Notes under the pieces: generated by a model
Told to the model about the DNA's origin: nothing
The model's input: the letters and a program-made list of their open reading frames with translations, nothing else
The model's database searches: none
Assembly (NCBI GenBank): GCA_017526585.1
Contig: JAFXRC010000031.1
Location: forward strand, 1-64,000
Direction of reading: 5' to 3'
DNA length: 64,000 nt
Source: Fibrobacter sp.
GTDB taxonomy: Bacteria > Fibrobacterota > Fibrobacteria > Fibrobacterales > Fibrobacteraceae
In this document: in pieces, positions 7,177-13,815 of the stretch
Layout: each line of letters starts with the position of its first letter
How positions within the stretch are numbered: position 1 is the first letter of the stretch
Position numbers and translations under genes: made by a program

Positions 7177-8262
7177 TTACAGCGGCACTTCGCACAATCT
7201 TTTCTCAATTTCCTCAATAGAGGGCATTGTGCCTTCAACCTTTTCAGGGTAGAATTTTTCCAATTCATATTCCGAAATGCTGATAGGTTGCGTACTTGAT
7301 TCCAGAGCGTACTGTGCCTGCACCTTGTCCTTTTCCTTGCAAATCAGCAGACCGATTGTCGGGTTGTCGCGCCCTTCCTTTTTAAGGATGTGGTTACACG
7401 CCACCATGTATCCACCCAATTGCCCGATATCGGCAAACTCGAACCGCCCGATTTTCACCTCGACAACGACATAGCAAGAGAGATTCAGGTTGTAAAAAAG
7501 CAAATCCATGAACTTCTCCCTTTCGCCTACCATAATGCCATATTCCCTGCCGACATAGGCAAATCCCGTGCCCAATTCCACAAGAAAACGGGTAATGTTG
7601 TTCAGCAGGCTATCTTTCAGCAGTTTTTCGTTGTAGCGACCCGTAATACCCGTAAACGCGAAATTGTAAGGATCCTTCGTCAGTTCCTGGGCCAAATCGC
7701 TTGTTTCGGCGGGGAGAGTCCGCTCAAAATTCGTCAACGCCTTTCCCTTGCGCTCGTAAAGATCGGTAGAAAGCGCATTCAGAAGGGACGAACGGCTCCA
7801 GCCATTTTCTACCGTCTGGCGAGCAAAAAACAGGGCCTTTTGTGGGGCGTCTGAGCACTTATCAATGAGCAGCATGTGGTGCCCCCACGGAACAGAGAAT
7901 AATGTAGATTCAAGTCGTTCTAAAGGACTTTGAGATTTTTCAGCAACCTGCTGAAGATTTTCCAAGACAGGACTATATAGTTGGAAAAACCTTTTAGAAT
8001 AGCGAATATTCGATGGAGACAGCCCTTCGGCGTTAGGGATTGCTTTCTTTAAATCAGTACTAAGCGTACCATAAAAGTTGCTCCCATATTTATTTTCAGC
8101 CTGCTTGGTTACAATATCGCGTCCCAATTCCCAGTAGTAGCGCAACATTTCACTATTTACCTTTACCGCCGCCTTGATCTGGCTCTTGCGATAACGGGAA
8201 GAAAGTTCCTTGACCCAGTGAATGTAATCCTTGTCCAAGATATTGATAGATTTTTTCGACAT
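7177..8262 (-). CDS. YhcG-type PDDEXK nuclease domain protein (DUF1016)
   Basis: 361 residues from the ATG at 8262, chosen because GAGG lies six bases upstream (a longer in-frame start adds 14 residues without a binding site). The N-terminal half is the helical DUF1016 region (VNSEMLRYYWELGRDIV, YGSNFYGTLSTDL, LSPSNIRYSKRFFQLY). The C-terminal half has the nuclease signature: Asp253 in FMDLLFYN and VEVKIG with Glu268 and Lys270. Family members are found in defence and mobile regions and are thought to act on nucleic acids; the exact activity is unknown. It opens the accessory region that extends to 16.9 kb. Confidence 0.88.
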   Translation of the reverse strand: MSKKSINILDKDYIHWVKELSSRYRKSQIKAAVKVNSEMLRYYWELGRDIVTKQAENKYGSNFYGTLSTDLKKAIPNAEGLSPSNIRYSKRFFQLYSPVLENLQQVAEKSQSPLERLESTLFSVPWGHHMLLIDKCSDAPQKALFFARQTVENGWSRSSLLNALSTDLYERKGKALTNFERTLPAETSDLAQELTKDPYNFAFTGITGRYNEKLLKDSLLNNITRFLVELGTGFAYVGREYGIMVGEREKFMDLLFYNLNLSCYVVVEVKIGRFEFADIGQLGGYMVACNHILKKEGRDNPTIGLLICKEKDKVQAQYALESSTQPISISEYELEKFYPEKVEGTMPSIEEIEKRLCEVPL

Positions 8263-8894
8263 AGATATCCTCTTTAAAATGGTTGCACAACGGTGCGAAT
8301 ACACCGTATAAACGACGCACTATACGCCCTTGCTTTTTTGCTTTGTAATGGAGTTTCCACGCCTTGCGTGGAATGGGATAATCTTGCGATTCTGTTGGCG
8401 GGGGCTTTCCCCGGCGTTACCTGTCACTCTTTCAAATGAACCCGAGTAGGGTATTTTCCTACCAGCTATCCAACAGGACCGTCAAGAAGGTTGATGGGCC
8501 CCGCCGCGAATGCACGTACGGACCGAATGGTCTATGTCGACTGTCGCGAGGATTATCGAATTACGATTGTAATATAAGTAATTGCGTACTCTCAGTCAAG
8601 GGGCACGCCGCTAGTTTCAAACCACCAGAGTTTCATCTTCTTCAAGAAATCCGCATCCAGTGGCCACCCTGAAGCATCGGGGATTACGGAATCCACGGCG
8701 CAATAAAGGCACAATGCCGTCCGCCGACGAATCACCAATTTAATCGAGCCCCGCTCCACTGTCTGCCTGCTGAGCGTCACGGATAGGGAGTTCCTGGAAA
8801 TCTACAGCCATTTCGGCAGTACCAGGGCTCCGAAAAAATGGCCCAAAAATCAAGAATCTATCCAATTTTTCTGATTTTTTCAGCGTCTAACCGC
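8263..8894. other. region without an intact gene, possible coding remnants
   Basis: No supported gene in about 630 bases. Short open segments with protein-like composition occur in different frames: plus strand around 8500-8575 ending MVYVDCREDYRITIVI-stop, minus strand 8592-8780 (ending LKKMKLWWFETSGVPLD) and plus strand about 8760-8880 (EFLEIYSHFGSTRAPKKW). They could be decayed pieces of former genes; no family was recognised. Confidence 0.35.
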
Positions 8895-8923
8895 TTGCGA
8901 ACCCGCATAAAATAAGGTATATT
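8895..8923 (+). promoter_or_regulatory. sigma-70-like promoter of the candidate RNA
   Basis: TTGCGA (8895-8900), a 17-base spacer and TATATT (8918-8923). Expected transcription start near 8930, before the repeat and the folded region at 8973-9073; no coding start with a ribosome binding site follows for about 300 bases. Confidence 0.6.
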
Positions 8924-8929
8924 CAGAAA

Positions 8930-9077
8930 GTAGATCTTATAGGGGCTCTTTATGAGCTGAGGTAAAACAAAAATAGGATATGTCAATGGACCGTCGTCTT
9001 CCCATTATACGATGAGCATAGCTTAGTATGACCACCCAAGTGTCCGGCTTTTACACTTACTCACATATCCTATATCC
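8930..9077 (+). ncRNA. candidate structured RNA with four-way junction
   Basis: Downstream of the 8895-8923 promoter, ATAGGATATGT (8973-8983) pairs perfectly with ACATATCCTAT (9063-9073), closing three hairpins: AATGG/CCATT (8985-8989 with 9002-9006); ATAC, a two-base bulge and TGAGC pairing with GCTTA and GTAT (9007-9029); AAGTGT/ACACTT (9038-9043 with 9053-9058). The first two inner hairpins abut, so they could stack coaxially. A small GCTC/GAGC hairpin precedes. No match to a known RNA class is recognised, and T5 occurs at 9091. It could be a small RNA or a long leader for the GNAT gene at 9281. Confidence 0.45.
8934..8966 (+). repeat. dispersed short repeat, copy A
   Basis: Core TCTTATAGGGGCTC-TTTAT-GAGC followed by TGAGGTAAAAC. 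The GCTC/GAGC arms form a small hairpin. Related copies are at 9154, 9245 (diverged) and 9902. Confidence 0.5.
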
Positions 9078-9153
9078 CTAATATACCACTTTTTCTGGAG
9101 AAATGCAAATGATAAATGCTGAAATCGATGACAAAAATTGCAAAATCACGCTA

Positions 9154-9189
9154 AATCTTATAGGGGCTCTTTTGGGACAGAGGTAAAAC
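9154..9189 (+). repeat. dispersed short repeat, copy B
   Basis: Shares AATCTTATAGGGGCTCTT and AGAGGTAAAAC with copy A; the hairpin loop region differs (TTGGGAC), so the small hairpin is lost. Confidence 0.5.
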
Positions 9190-9244
9190 CATCCCTTTAA
9201 AAAAGTGGTATATTGTCCTAAAAGAGGTTTATCATGTTTAGTTA

Positions 9245-9277
9245 AGTCCTACAGGGATTCTTTAAAAACCGAGGCAA
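9245..9277 (+). repeat. dispersed short repeat, diverged copy C, in the GNAT leader
   Basis: AGTCCTACAGGGATTCTTT then CCGAGGCAAG; aligns to copies A and B with several mismatches. Its GAGG, eight bases before the ATG at 9281, serves as ribosome binding site. Confidence 0.35.
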
Positions 9278-9280
9278 GCA

Positions 9281-9727
9281 ATGATAATCGCGATCAACAA
9301 AGATGATCCATGGTGGGAAAAGACGCACGCTTTCGCGAAAGATTGCCCATGGCAGCCGGGGCGTCGTTTAGCCGAGCGAATGTCAAAAAACGATTTCCTA
9401 GACTGGGAAAAAGTTTTCGTTGCTGTACACGGTGAAGATGTTGCCGGCTTTTGCGTTCTCGAGGAGAACGGGAACATTCCTGCAAAATTCAGTTGCAGCC
9501 CTTTTATAAATCTCGTTTACGTTAGCGAAAAATTCCGGGGAGAGCGGCTATCCCAAAGCTTAATTGACGCAGCGCTTGATTACGCCCAAAGGCTCGGCTA
9601 CAAAAAAATTTATCTCAAAAGCGAGCACCACGGCCTATACGAAAAATACGGGTTCAAGAAGATTGCCGATTTCGAACCAACGGTCGGGCTTGCGAACCAA
9701 CTATTTGAAATCAAAATTTCAATTTAA
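9281..9727 (+). CDS. GNAT-family N-acetyltransferase
   Basis: 148 residues. Typical order of a GNAT: VFVAVHGEDVAGFCVLEE (strand pair), INLVYVSEKFRGERLSQSLIDAALDYAQRLG (motif A with a degenerate RGxxx loop, about 78-105), then LYEKYGFKKI, the usual C-terminal YEKxGF. Acceptor unknown. A TATATT box at 9209-9214 gives a leader of about 60 bases that contains the diverged repeat C; GAGG eight bases before ATG supports the start. It is not closely related to the GNAT at 6618. Confidence 0.85.
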   Translation: MIIAINKDDPWWEKTHAFAKDCPWQPGRRLAERMSKNDFLDWEKVFVAVHGEDVAGFCVLEENGNIPAKFSCSPFINLVYVSEKFRGERLSQSLIDAALDYAQRLGYKKIYLKSEHHGLYEKYGFKKIADFEPTVGLANQLFEIKISI

Positions 9728-9765
9728 CATTAGCTTTTAAGCATTCCTTCGCGGCAAAAAAATTT

Positions 9766-9794
9766 TTGACTTTCCGCCCTTTTTAACCTATATT
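9766..9794 (+). promoter_or_regulatory. strong sigma-70-like promoter
   Basis: TTGACT (9766-9771), exactly 17 bases, TATATT (9789-9794). The expected transcription start falls on the ATG at 9801. It would drive the 19-codon reading frame and, with a leader of about 140 bases, the barrel-like gene at 9944. Confidence 0.65.
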
Positions 9795-9800
9795 AAATGT

Positions 9801-9860
9801 ATGAAATACGTAAAAATGGTTTTGAGGGTTCTGCTGGGCATTTTTATATTCTTTCTGTGA
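9801..9860 (+). CDS. candidate 19-residue hydrophobic peptide
   Basis: MKYVKMVLRVLLGIFIFFL-stop begins six bases after a well-formed promoter. It is a basic N-terminus plus one hydrophobic helix, similar in size and character to type I toxin peptides such as Ibs/Ldr of enterobacteria, and also similar to the signal peptide of the next gene (MKNVLKIFLLALVF). Alternatives: a truncated signal-peptide remnant left by rearrangement, or a leader peptide. No antisense RNA partner could be identified by eye. Short frames arise by chance, hence low confidence. Confidence 0.3.
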   Translation: MKYVKMVLRVLLGIFIFFL

Positions 9861-9905
9861 AAGAAATCCTGAAAGATGTTCCCGGAGCAAAGTACCCATA
9901 AAATC
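9859..9905 (+). pseudogene. duplicated 3' end of a GNAT gene
   Basis: The bases encode KEILKDVPGAKYP-stop, differing from the last residues of the GNAT at 6618-7172 (KEILKNVPGAKYP-stop) at one residue. Nucleotide similarity continues a few bases past the stop (TAAAAT-TTA). The rest of the acetyltransferase is absent, so this is a fragment left by duplication or recombination. Repeat D follows directly. Confidence 0.7.
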
Positions 9906-9930
9906 TTATAAGGGCTCTTTATGAGCCGAT
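9902..9930 (+). repeat. dispersed short repeat, copy D
   Basis: AATCTTATAAGGGCTC-TTTAT-GAGCCGA, nearly identical to copy A core (one change in the G run); arms GGCTC/GAGCC form a 5 bp hairpin. It lies in the leader of the gene at 9944. Confidence 0.5.
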
Positions 9931-9943
9931 TCCGACACCCCTA

Positions 9944-10870
9944 ATGAAGAACGTCCTGAAAATATTCCTGCTTGCCCTGGTGTTCGCGGGGGTTGCCTTT
10001 GCCGAAGCGCAAGACAGCGACGAGCCTTCGGTTTCCAAGTTCCGTGAACGGTTCTCGCTGCGTTTCTTGTGCGATTACAATTTCGTGGCCATCTGGAATT
10101 CAGCCTACAACAACTCGATGCTCAATTCGAACCGCCCGATCGATGTGGGCATCGGCGTCGGTTACGACAGTCTGTTTACCACATTCGGAATTTCGTGGGA
10201 CGTGTCCGCCGATTTCAAATACAGTCTTCCTTTTACCACTTCAAAAGAAAAATCGGACACCCAGGCTTTCGAGACGGGACTTGACTTTTTCCCGGGAAAC
10301 TGGTGGCTTGCGGCAAAGCTCCGCTTTTACAGCGGCTTTACCACGGAAGTCGAACGCGACGGCAAAAAGGAGCAAGAATTCATTGATCTCTGGTTTGCGG
10401 ATATGTATTTTTCGATGCTCTGGATGGCGACCGCGAAAGGAAATTTCGCACCCAGGAGCGCCTACTTTTTGGATCGCCGCCAAAAGAAATCAGCCGGGAG
10501 TTTGATTATCGGCGGGCGACTGCAGCGAAACATCGCCGAAGACAACGACGGGGTTCTCGGCTACGAAAACGACAAGCGCGACATCACCTCCATCTGGGGT
10601 GACGTCGGGTACACCTACACCTTCGTTTTCAGCAACGGGTATTTCTGGAATCTCTGGGGCGTTGTAGGCATCGCGTACGGCCGCGAACGCATTGACGACG
10701 GCAACCTGCTGTTACCCGAATCGGACATAAAGACCGCTTTTGGCTACATCGGGGAAAAATGGGCCTGGAACATCGTTCTTAAAAGCGGATATTCTGCCAT
10801 CGCGTTTGGCGAGCACCTGGAACAAAAATACGTAGCGGCCTTCGAAATCCTTGTGGTACGCAGATTCTAG
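9944..10870 (+). CDS. DUF4421-like outer-membrane barrel protein
   Basis: 308 residues with a cleavable signal peptide (AFA before EAQD, about residue 20). The mature part has alternating aromatic and polar strands, NRPIDVGIGVGYDSLFTTFGISWDVS, a YFLDRRQKKSAGSLIIGGRL segment and a C-terminal phenylalanine after VVRR, as expected for an outer-membrane beta barrel. The NRP.DVGIGV and QKKSAGS segments recall proteins filed as DUF4421 in Bacteroidota; I am fairly but not fully sure. No clear Shine-Dalgarno sequence; the leader holds repeat D and a GNAT remnant. Confidence 0.75.
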   Translation: MKNVLKIFLLALVFAGVAFAEAQDSDEPSVSKFRERFSLRFLCDYNFVAIWNSAYNNSMLNSNRPIDVGIGVGYDSLFTTFGISWDVSADFKYSLPFTTSKEKSDTQAFETGLDFFPGNWWLAAKLRFYSGFTTEVERDGKKEQEFIDLWFADMYFSMLWMATAKGNFAPRSAYFLDRRQKKSAGSLIIGGRLQRNIAEDNDGVLGYENDKRDITSIWGDVGYTYTFVFSNGYFWNLWGVVGIAYGRERIDDGNLLLPESDIKTAFGYIGEKWAWNIVLKSGYSAIAFGEHLEQKYVAAFEILVVRRF

Positions 10871-10915
10871 TCCGTCAATTTTCTGAGGCACGTACCCAAC
10901 AAGCCTAAAGAATAC

Positions 10916-11905
10916 CTAATCTATCAAGTCGTTCTGGAACCTTGACAGGTGTTCGAACGGCAAAATTTGCCGACCTCTGAACAGTCCGCAGCCATCGTTG
11001 ATTAATTGGTTGTTGATGGCTTTAAACATATTCACGTCGATTTTCGCAAGTTCAACTTCCTGCAATTTCACTAGGCGTTCATAAGCCTCGTCAAAGTAGA
11101 CGCACTCGCCACTTGGAATCTGGTCGTGTTTGGAGCGCCTTTCTTCTTGCGACTTTTCATAGCCAAAGTGGTTCGCCTCGCCTATTTCAGCAAAGTCGTC
11201 CATATCCTTTGTACGTAATTGGACTTCCGTGTAGCAACGCGCAAGGTTGTCGTAGAACGTGATATGCAAAGACTGGTAACCCGAACTTCTAGGAGTCGCC
11301 ACCGAATCATGGTAATACGGTCTCACAGAATCACTCAGCAAATCAGAATGACCGCTATTATCCAAATGCTTGGAAATTTCCGCCGTAAAGCCGCGTTCTT
11401 CAAGGAATTCGGGCAGGGCATTTGCAATTTCGTACAAATACTTCCGTTCGATTTCGCCACGGTCTTCGCCTTTCTTGATGTGGCAAACCGGCATCGAGAT
11501 AACGATACGGTAAGCAATCAAATCGCGGAAATTCAGCTTGCTTTTAATTTCTGCTTCGGACGGGAAGGCGCCATTTTTCTTGTAATAGTTGTAGATAAAT
11601 TCAAGGATATAGCCGTTGAATTTTTCTTCGGCACGAATCAAGGACTTGATGCGTCCCTTGAAAGTGAACGCAAGGAACGGATACTCCCTTGTCATGAACT
11701 TGTAGAACTCTTTTATACGCTGAGACTGCGAGGTCAAGAAGTCGTTGTGTTCGAGCAGCTCAATAATCTGAATCAGAAAATTTGAGTGCGCAAGGTCAAT
11801 GCTGTTGCGAGTTTCCTTCGCACCATTCCTAAGGTCATTCGAATACTGATGCAGAATCTTCAGCACCGTGTTTCCAGAGAACAAGTAGTCGTTCAAACAA
11901 ATCAT
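10916..11905 (-). CDS. RelA/SpoT-domain alarmone synthetase-like protein
   Basis: 329 residues, no hydrolase or regulatory domains of long RSH proteins. After a helical N-terminal part (1-78) comes the synthetase fold: FKGRIKSLI (81-90, basic substrate-binding), FRDLIAYRIVI with Asp128, YHDSVATPRSSGYQSLH (198-214) and EVQLRTKDMDDFAE with the catalytic-type Glu227, then ANHFGYEK. It would make (p)ppGpp-type or related pyrophosphorylated products; some small synthetases (toxSAS) instead modify adenine nucleotides or tRNA as toxins. No obvious antitoxin lies adjacent. GGAGG supports the start, with a TATATT box at 11950-11955. It sits in the accessory region. Confidence 0.85.
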   Translation of the reverse strand: MICLNDYLFSGNTVLKILHQYSNDLRNGAKETRNSIDLAHSNFLIQIIELLEHNDFLTSQSQRIKEFYKFMTREYPFLAFTFKGRIKSLIRAEEKFNGYILEFIYNYYKKNGAFPSEAEIKSKLNFRDLIAYRIVISMPVCHIKKGEDRGEIERKYLYEIANALPEFLEERGFTAEISKHLDNSGHSDLLSDSVRPYYHDSVATPRSSGYQSLHITFYDNLARCYTEVQLRTKDMDDFAEIGEANHFGYEKSQEERRSKHDQIPSGECVYFDEAYERLVKLQEVELAKIDVNMFKAINNQLINDGCGLFRGRQILPFEHLSRFQNDLID

Positions 11906-12267
11906 CTTAAGCCTCCAAGTCGGACTTCTTATCGGGGTTCACGATGCGAAATATAAAAACGATTTTCACCCGCCACACCGAACAAAATATCTTCGAGAAA
12001 CCCCGCACAAAAACGCTTTACACTAGGTGAAAAACGCAATGACGACTTTTACATTTTCTTCATAAAAAAAGCATGTTCTCAACTTAAAAGAATATTTCAA
12101 AGCCAAGAAAAATACAGCTAACGAAGACAGTTCCTGGCATATAACGGACAAGTAGTCAATATTAATCTCATTTTCGTTTGCTAATCCGCATAGCAGAATT
12201 TATAGAGAGTTTTTATGAATCGAGAGAGAGAATAAGACAAAATTTAAAGTCATAGGCGTTTAAAAAA
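11906..12267. other. AT-rich intergenic region
   Basis: About 360 bases between two minus-strand genes. Apart from the promoter of the alarmone synthetase gene at its left edge and a weakly repeat-like stretch near 12197-12230 (TTTATAGAGAGTTTTTATGA), I see no gene, RNA or strong hairpin. Confidence 0.4.
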
Positions 12268-13551
12268 TCAACAATCGCAATCGTATTCATTTAGAACTTC
12301 CCAATGTGATATATCTCCGGTAAATTTTGAATTTTTGAACATATCTATATTGTATTCTAAGCTATCGATATTCCATTTGGACAAATCTCCGTCAAAGCAT
12401 GAGTCGCAGAACATCTCTACCATACTGGAAACATTCTCGACATTCCAGCGCGAAATATCCCCATTGAATTTAGAATTTCGGAACATTCCATCCATATCTG
12501 TAACGTGAGAAACATCCCATGCAGACAAATCGCCGTCAAAACAAGAGTCACAGAACATTTCTGCCATACTAGAGACATTTCCGACATTCCACTGAGAAAT
12601 ATCTCCATTGTATTTGGAATTTTTAAACATTTTACTCATGTCTGTCACATGAGATACATTCCATTTTGACAAATCTCCATCAAAGCAGGAGCCGCAGAAC
12701 ATTTCGAACATATTTGTAACGCCGGCTACATTCCACTGAGAAAGGTCGCCATCGAATTTAGATTTATAAAACATCCTACTCATGTTTGTAACGCGAGAAA
12801 CATTCCAATTGGATATATCGCCATTAAACTGAGCCCCACAAAACATAGCATACATGTTTTGAACATTGGATACATCCCAATTGGAGATATTTGTATTAAA
12901 GGGAGTGTCAGAAAACATACCACTCATATCCATCACATGAGAAACATCCCAATTGGAAATATCACCATTAAAAGGGGAACCTGCAAACATCTCACTCATT
13001 TTTTTCACACTTGAGACATTCCATCGCGACAAGTCATCATTGAAAGCCGAGTTTTCAAACATATGACTCATATCATTTACCTTTGAAACATCCCAACGAG
13101 AAATGTCTCCACAGAATCGAGATTGAAAAAACATATATCCCATGTCATTCACGTTTGAAACATCCCAACAAGAAATATTACCATTAAAGGCGCAATTCCA
13201 AAACATTCCCCTCATATTTGAGACTTTAGATACGTCCCAATTGGAGATATCCCCATTAAATGACGAATAAAGAAACATGTCTTTCATATCGGTCACATGC
13301 GACACATCCCAATTAGAAATATCTGCATTAAAATCAGATTGCCAAAACATGCCCCTCATATTCGTTACTTTTGAAACATTCCACTGCGATATATCACCTT
13401 CAAAAGGAATGTTCATAAAAAGATAACTCATATCCGTCACATTAGACACATCAATAAAATTCAAGTCACAATCTCGACCATTTTTATTAATTGTTCGAAT
13501 AACAAGACATTGCAATTCGTATTTATTTGGAGGGATGATTTTAGAAGGCAT
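12268..13551 (-). CDS. BspA-like repeat protein (DUF285) without signal peptide
   Basis: 427 residues made almost wholly of 16 tandem 24-residue repeats plus a partial one, consensus WDVSxVTDMxxMFxxSxFNGDIS, the BspA/Mycoplasma-lipoprotein type (DUF285), which forms a leucine-rich-repeat-like solenoid. The start at 13551 (MPSKIIPPNKYE) follows a weak TAGG; upstream codons overlap a TATATT box. There is no signal peptide, lipobox or sorting domain, whereas most BspA-like proteins are exported. Several central repeats carry paired cysteines (CDSCFDGDLS). Possible role: protein-protein recognition inside the cell, or export by an unrecognised route. Confidence 0.88.
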   Translation of the reverse strand: MPSKIIPPNKYELQCLVIRTINKNGRDCDLNFIDVSNVTDMSYLFMNIPFEGDISQWNVSKVTNMRGMFWQSDFNADISNWDVSHVTDMKDMFLYSSFNGDISNWDVSKVSNMRGMFWNCAFNGNISCWDVSNVNDMGYMFFQSRFCGDISRWDVSKVNDMSHMFENSAFNDDLSRWNVSSVKKMSEMFAGSPFNGDISNWDVSHVMDMSGMFSDTPFNTNISNWDVSNVQNMYAMFCGAQFNGDISNWNVSRVTNMSRMFYKSKFDGDLSQWNVAGVTNMFEMFCGSCFDGDLSKWNVSHVTDMSKMFKNSKYNGDISQWNVGNVSSMAEMFCDSCFDGDLSAWDVSHVTDMDGMFRNSKFNGDISRWNVENVSSMVEMFCDSCFDGDLSKWNIDSLEYNIDMFKNSKFTGDISHWEVLNEYDCDC

Positions 13552-13683
13552 TTTTGTACCTACACGTATTCTTTTTCGGATAGATCTAACAAACAATATA
13601 GCTTCGAAATCAAAAATTTAGGACATTTTTCCACCTCACTTCTAAAATTACATAAACGTATCCCCAAAGTCAAGATTTATGAC

Positions 13684-13782
13684 CAACAAAAAAAATCCGT
13701 TGAAAAGTTGTGAATAGTTGCAAACAGTTGTTTGCAAAATTAAAGTTTTTTTCATTTTTTGCATTTTTTATTTGTAGATTTG
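13684..13782 (+). promoter_or_regulatory. dyad operator and promoter of the restriction-modification gene
   Basis: TTGCAAACA-GT-TGTTTGCAA (13718-13737) is a perfect 9 bp dyad. TAGATTTG (13775-13782) follows at the same spacing as in the copy at 1308-1371. Shared flanks include ACAAAAAAAATC-GTTGA before the dyad and a T-rich spacer. A second TATATT box (13803-13808) lies seven bases before the ATG at 13816. A controller-type regulator may act here; none is encoded nearby. Confidence 0.6.
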
Positions 13783-13815
13783 TACCCATAGCAATCTTTT
13801 ATTATATTCAGGTTT

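Noticed and set aside
8592..8780. 62-codon minus-strand frame as a real gene
   Set aside because: Protein-like composition but no binding site, promoter box or recognised family; better described as possible remnant.
8941..8970. TPP-riboswitch-like string (GGGG, CTGAGG)
   Set aside because: The conserved second half of the TPP aptamer is missing and no thiamin gene follows.
12268..13551. Regular 72-base repeats as a possible CRISPR array
   Set aside because: Repeats are in frame with a continuous BspA-like protein, vary in sequence, and have no spacer structure; no cas genes are present.
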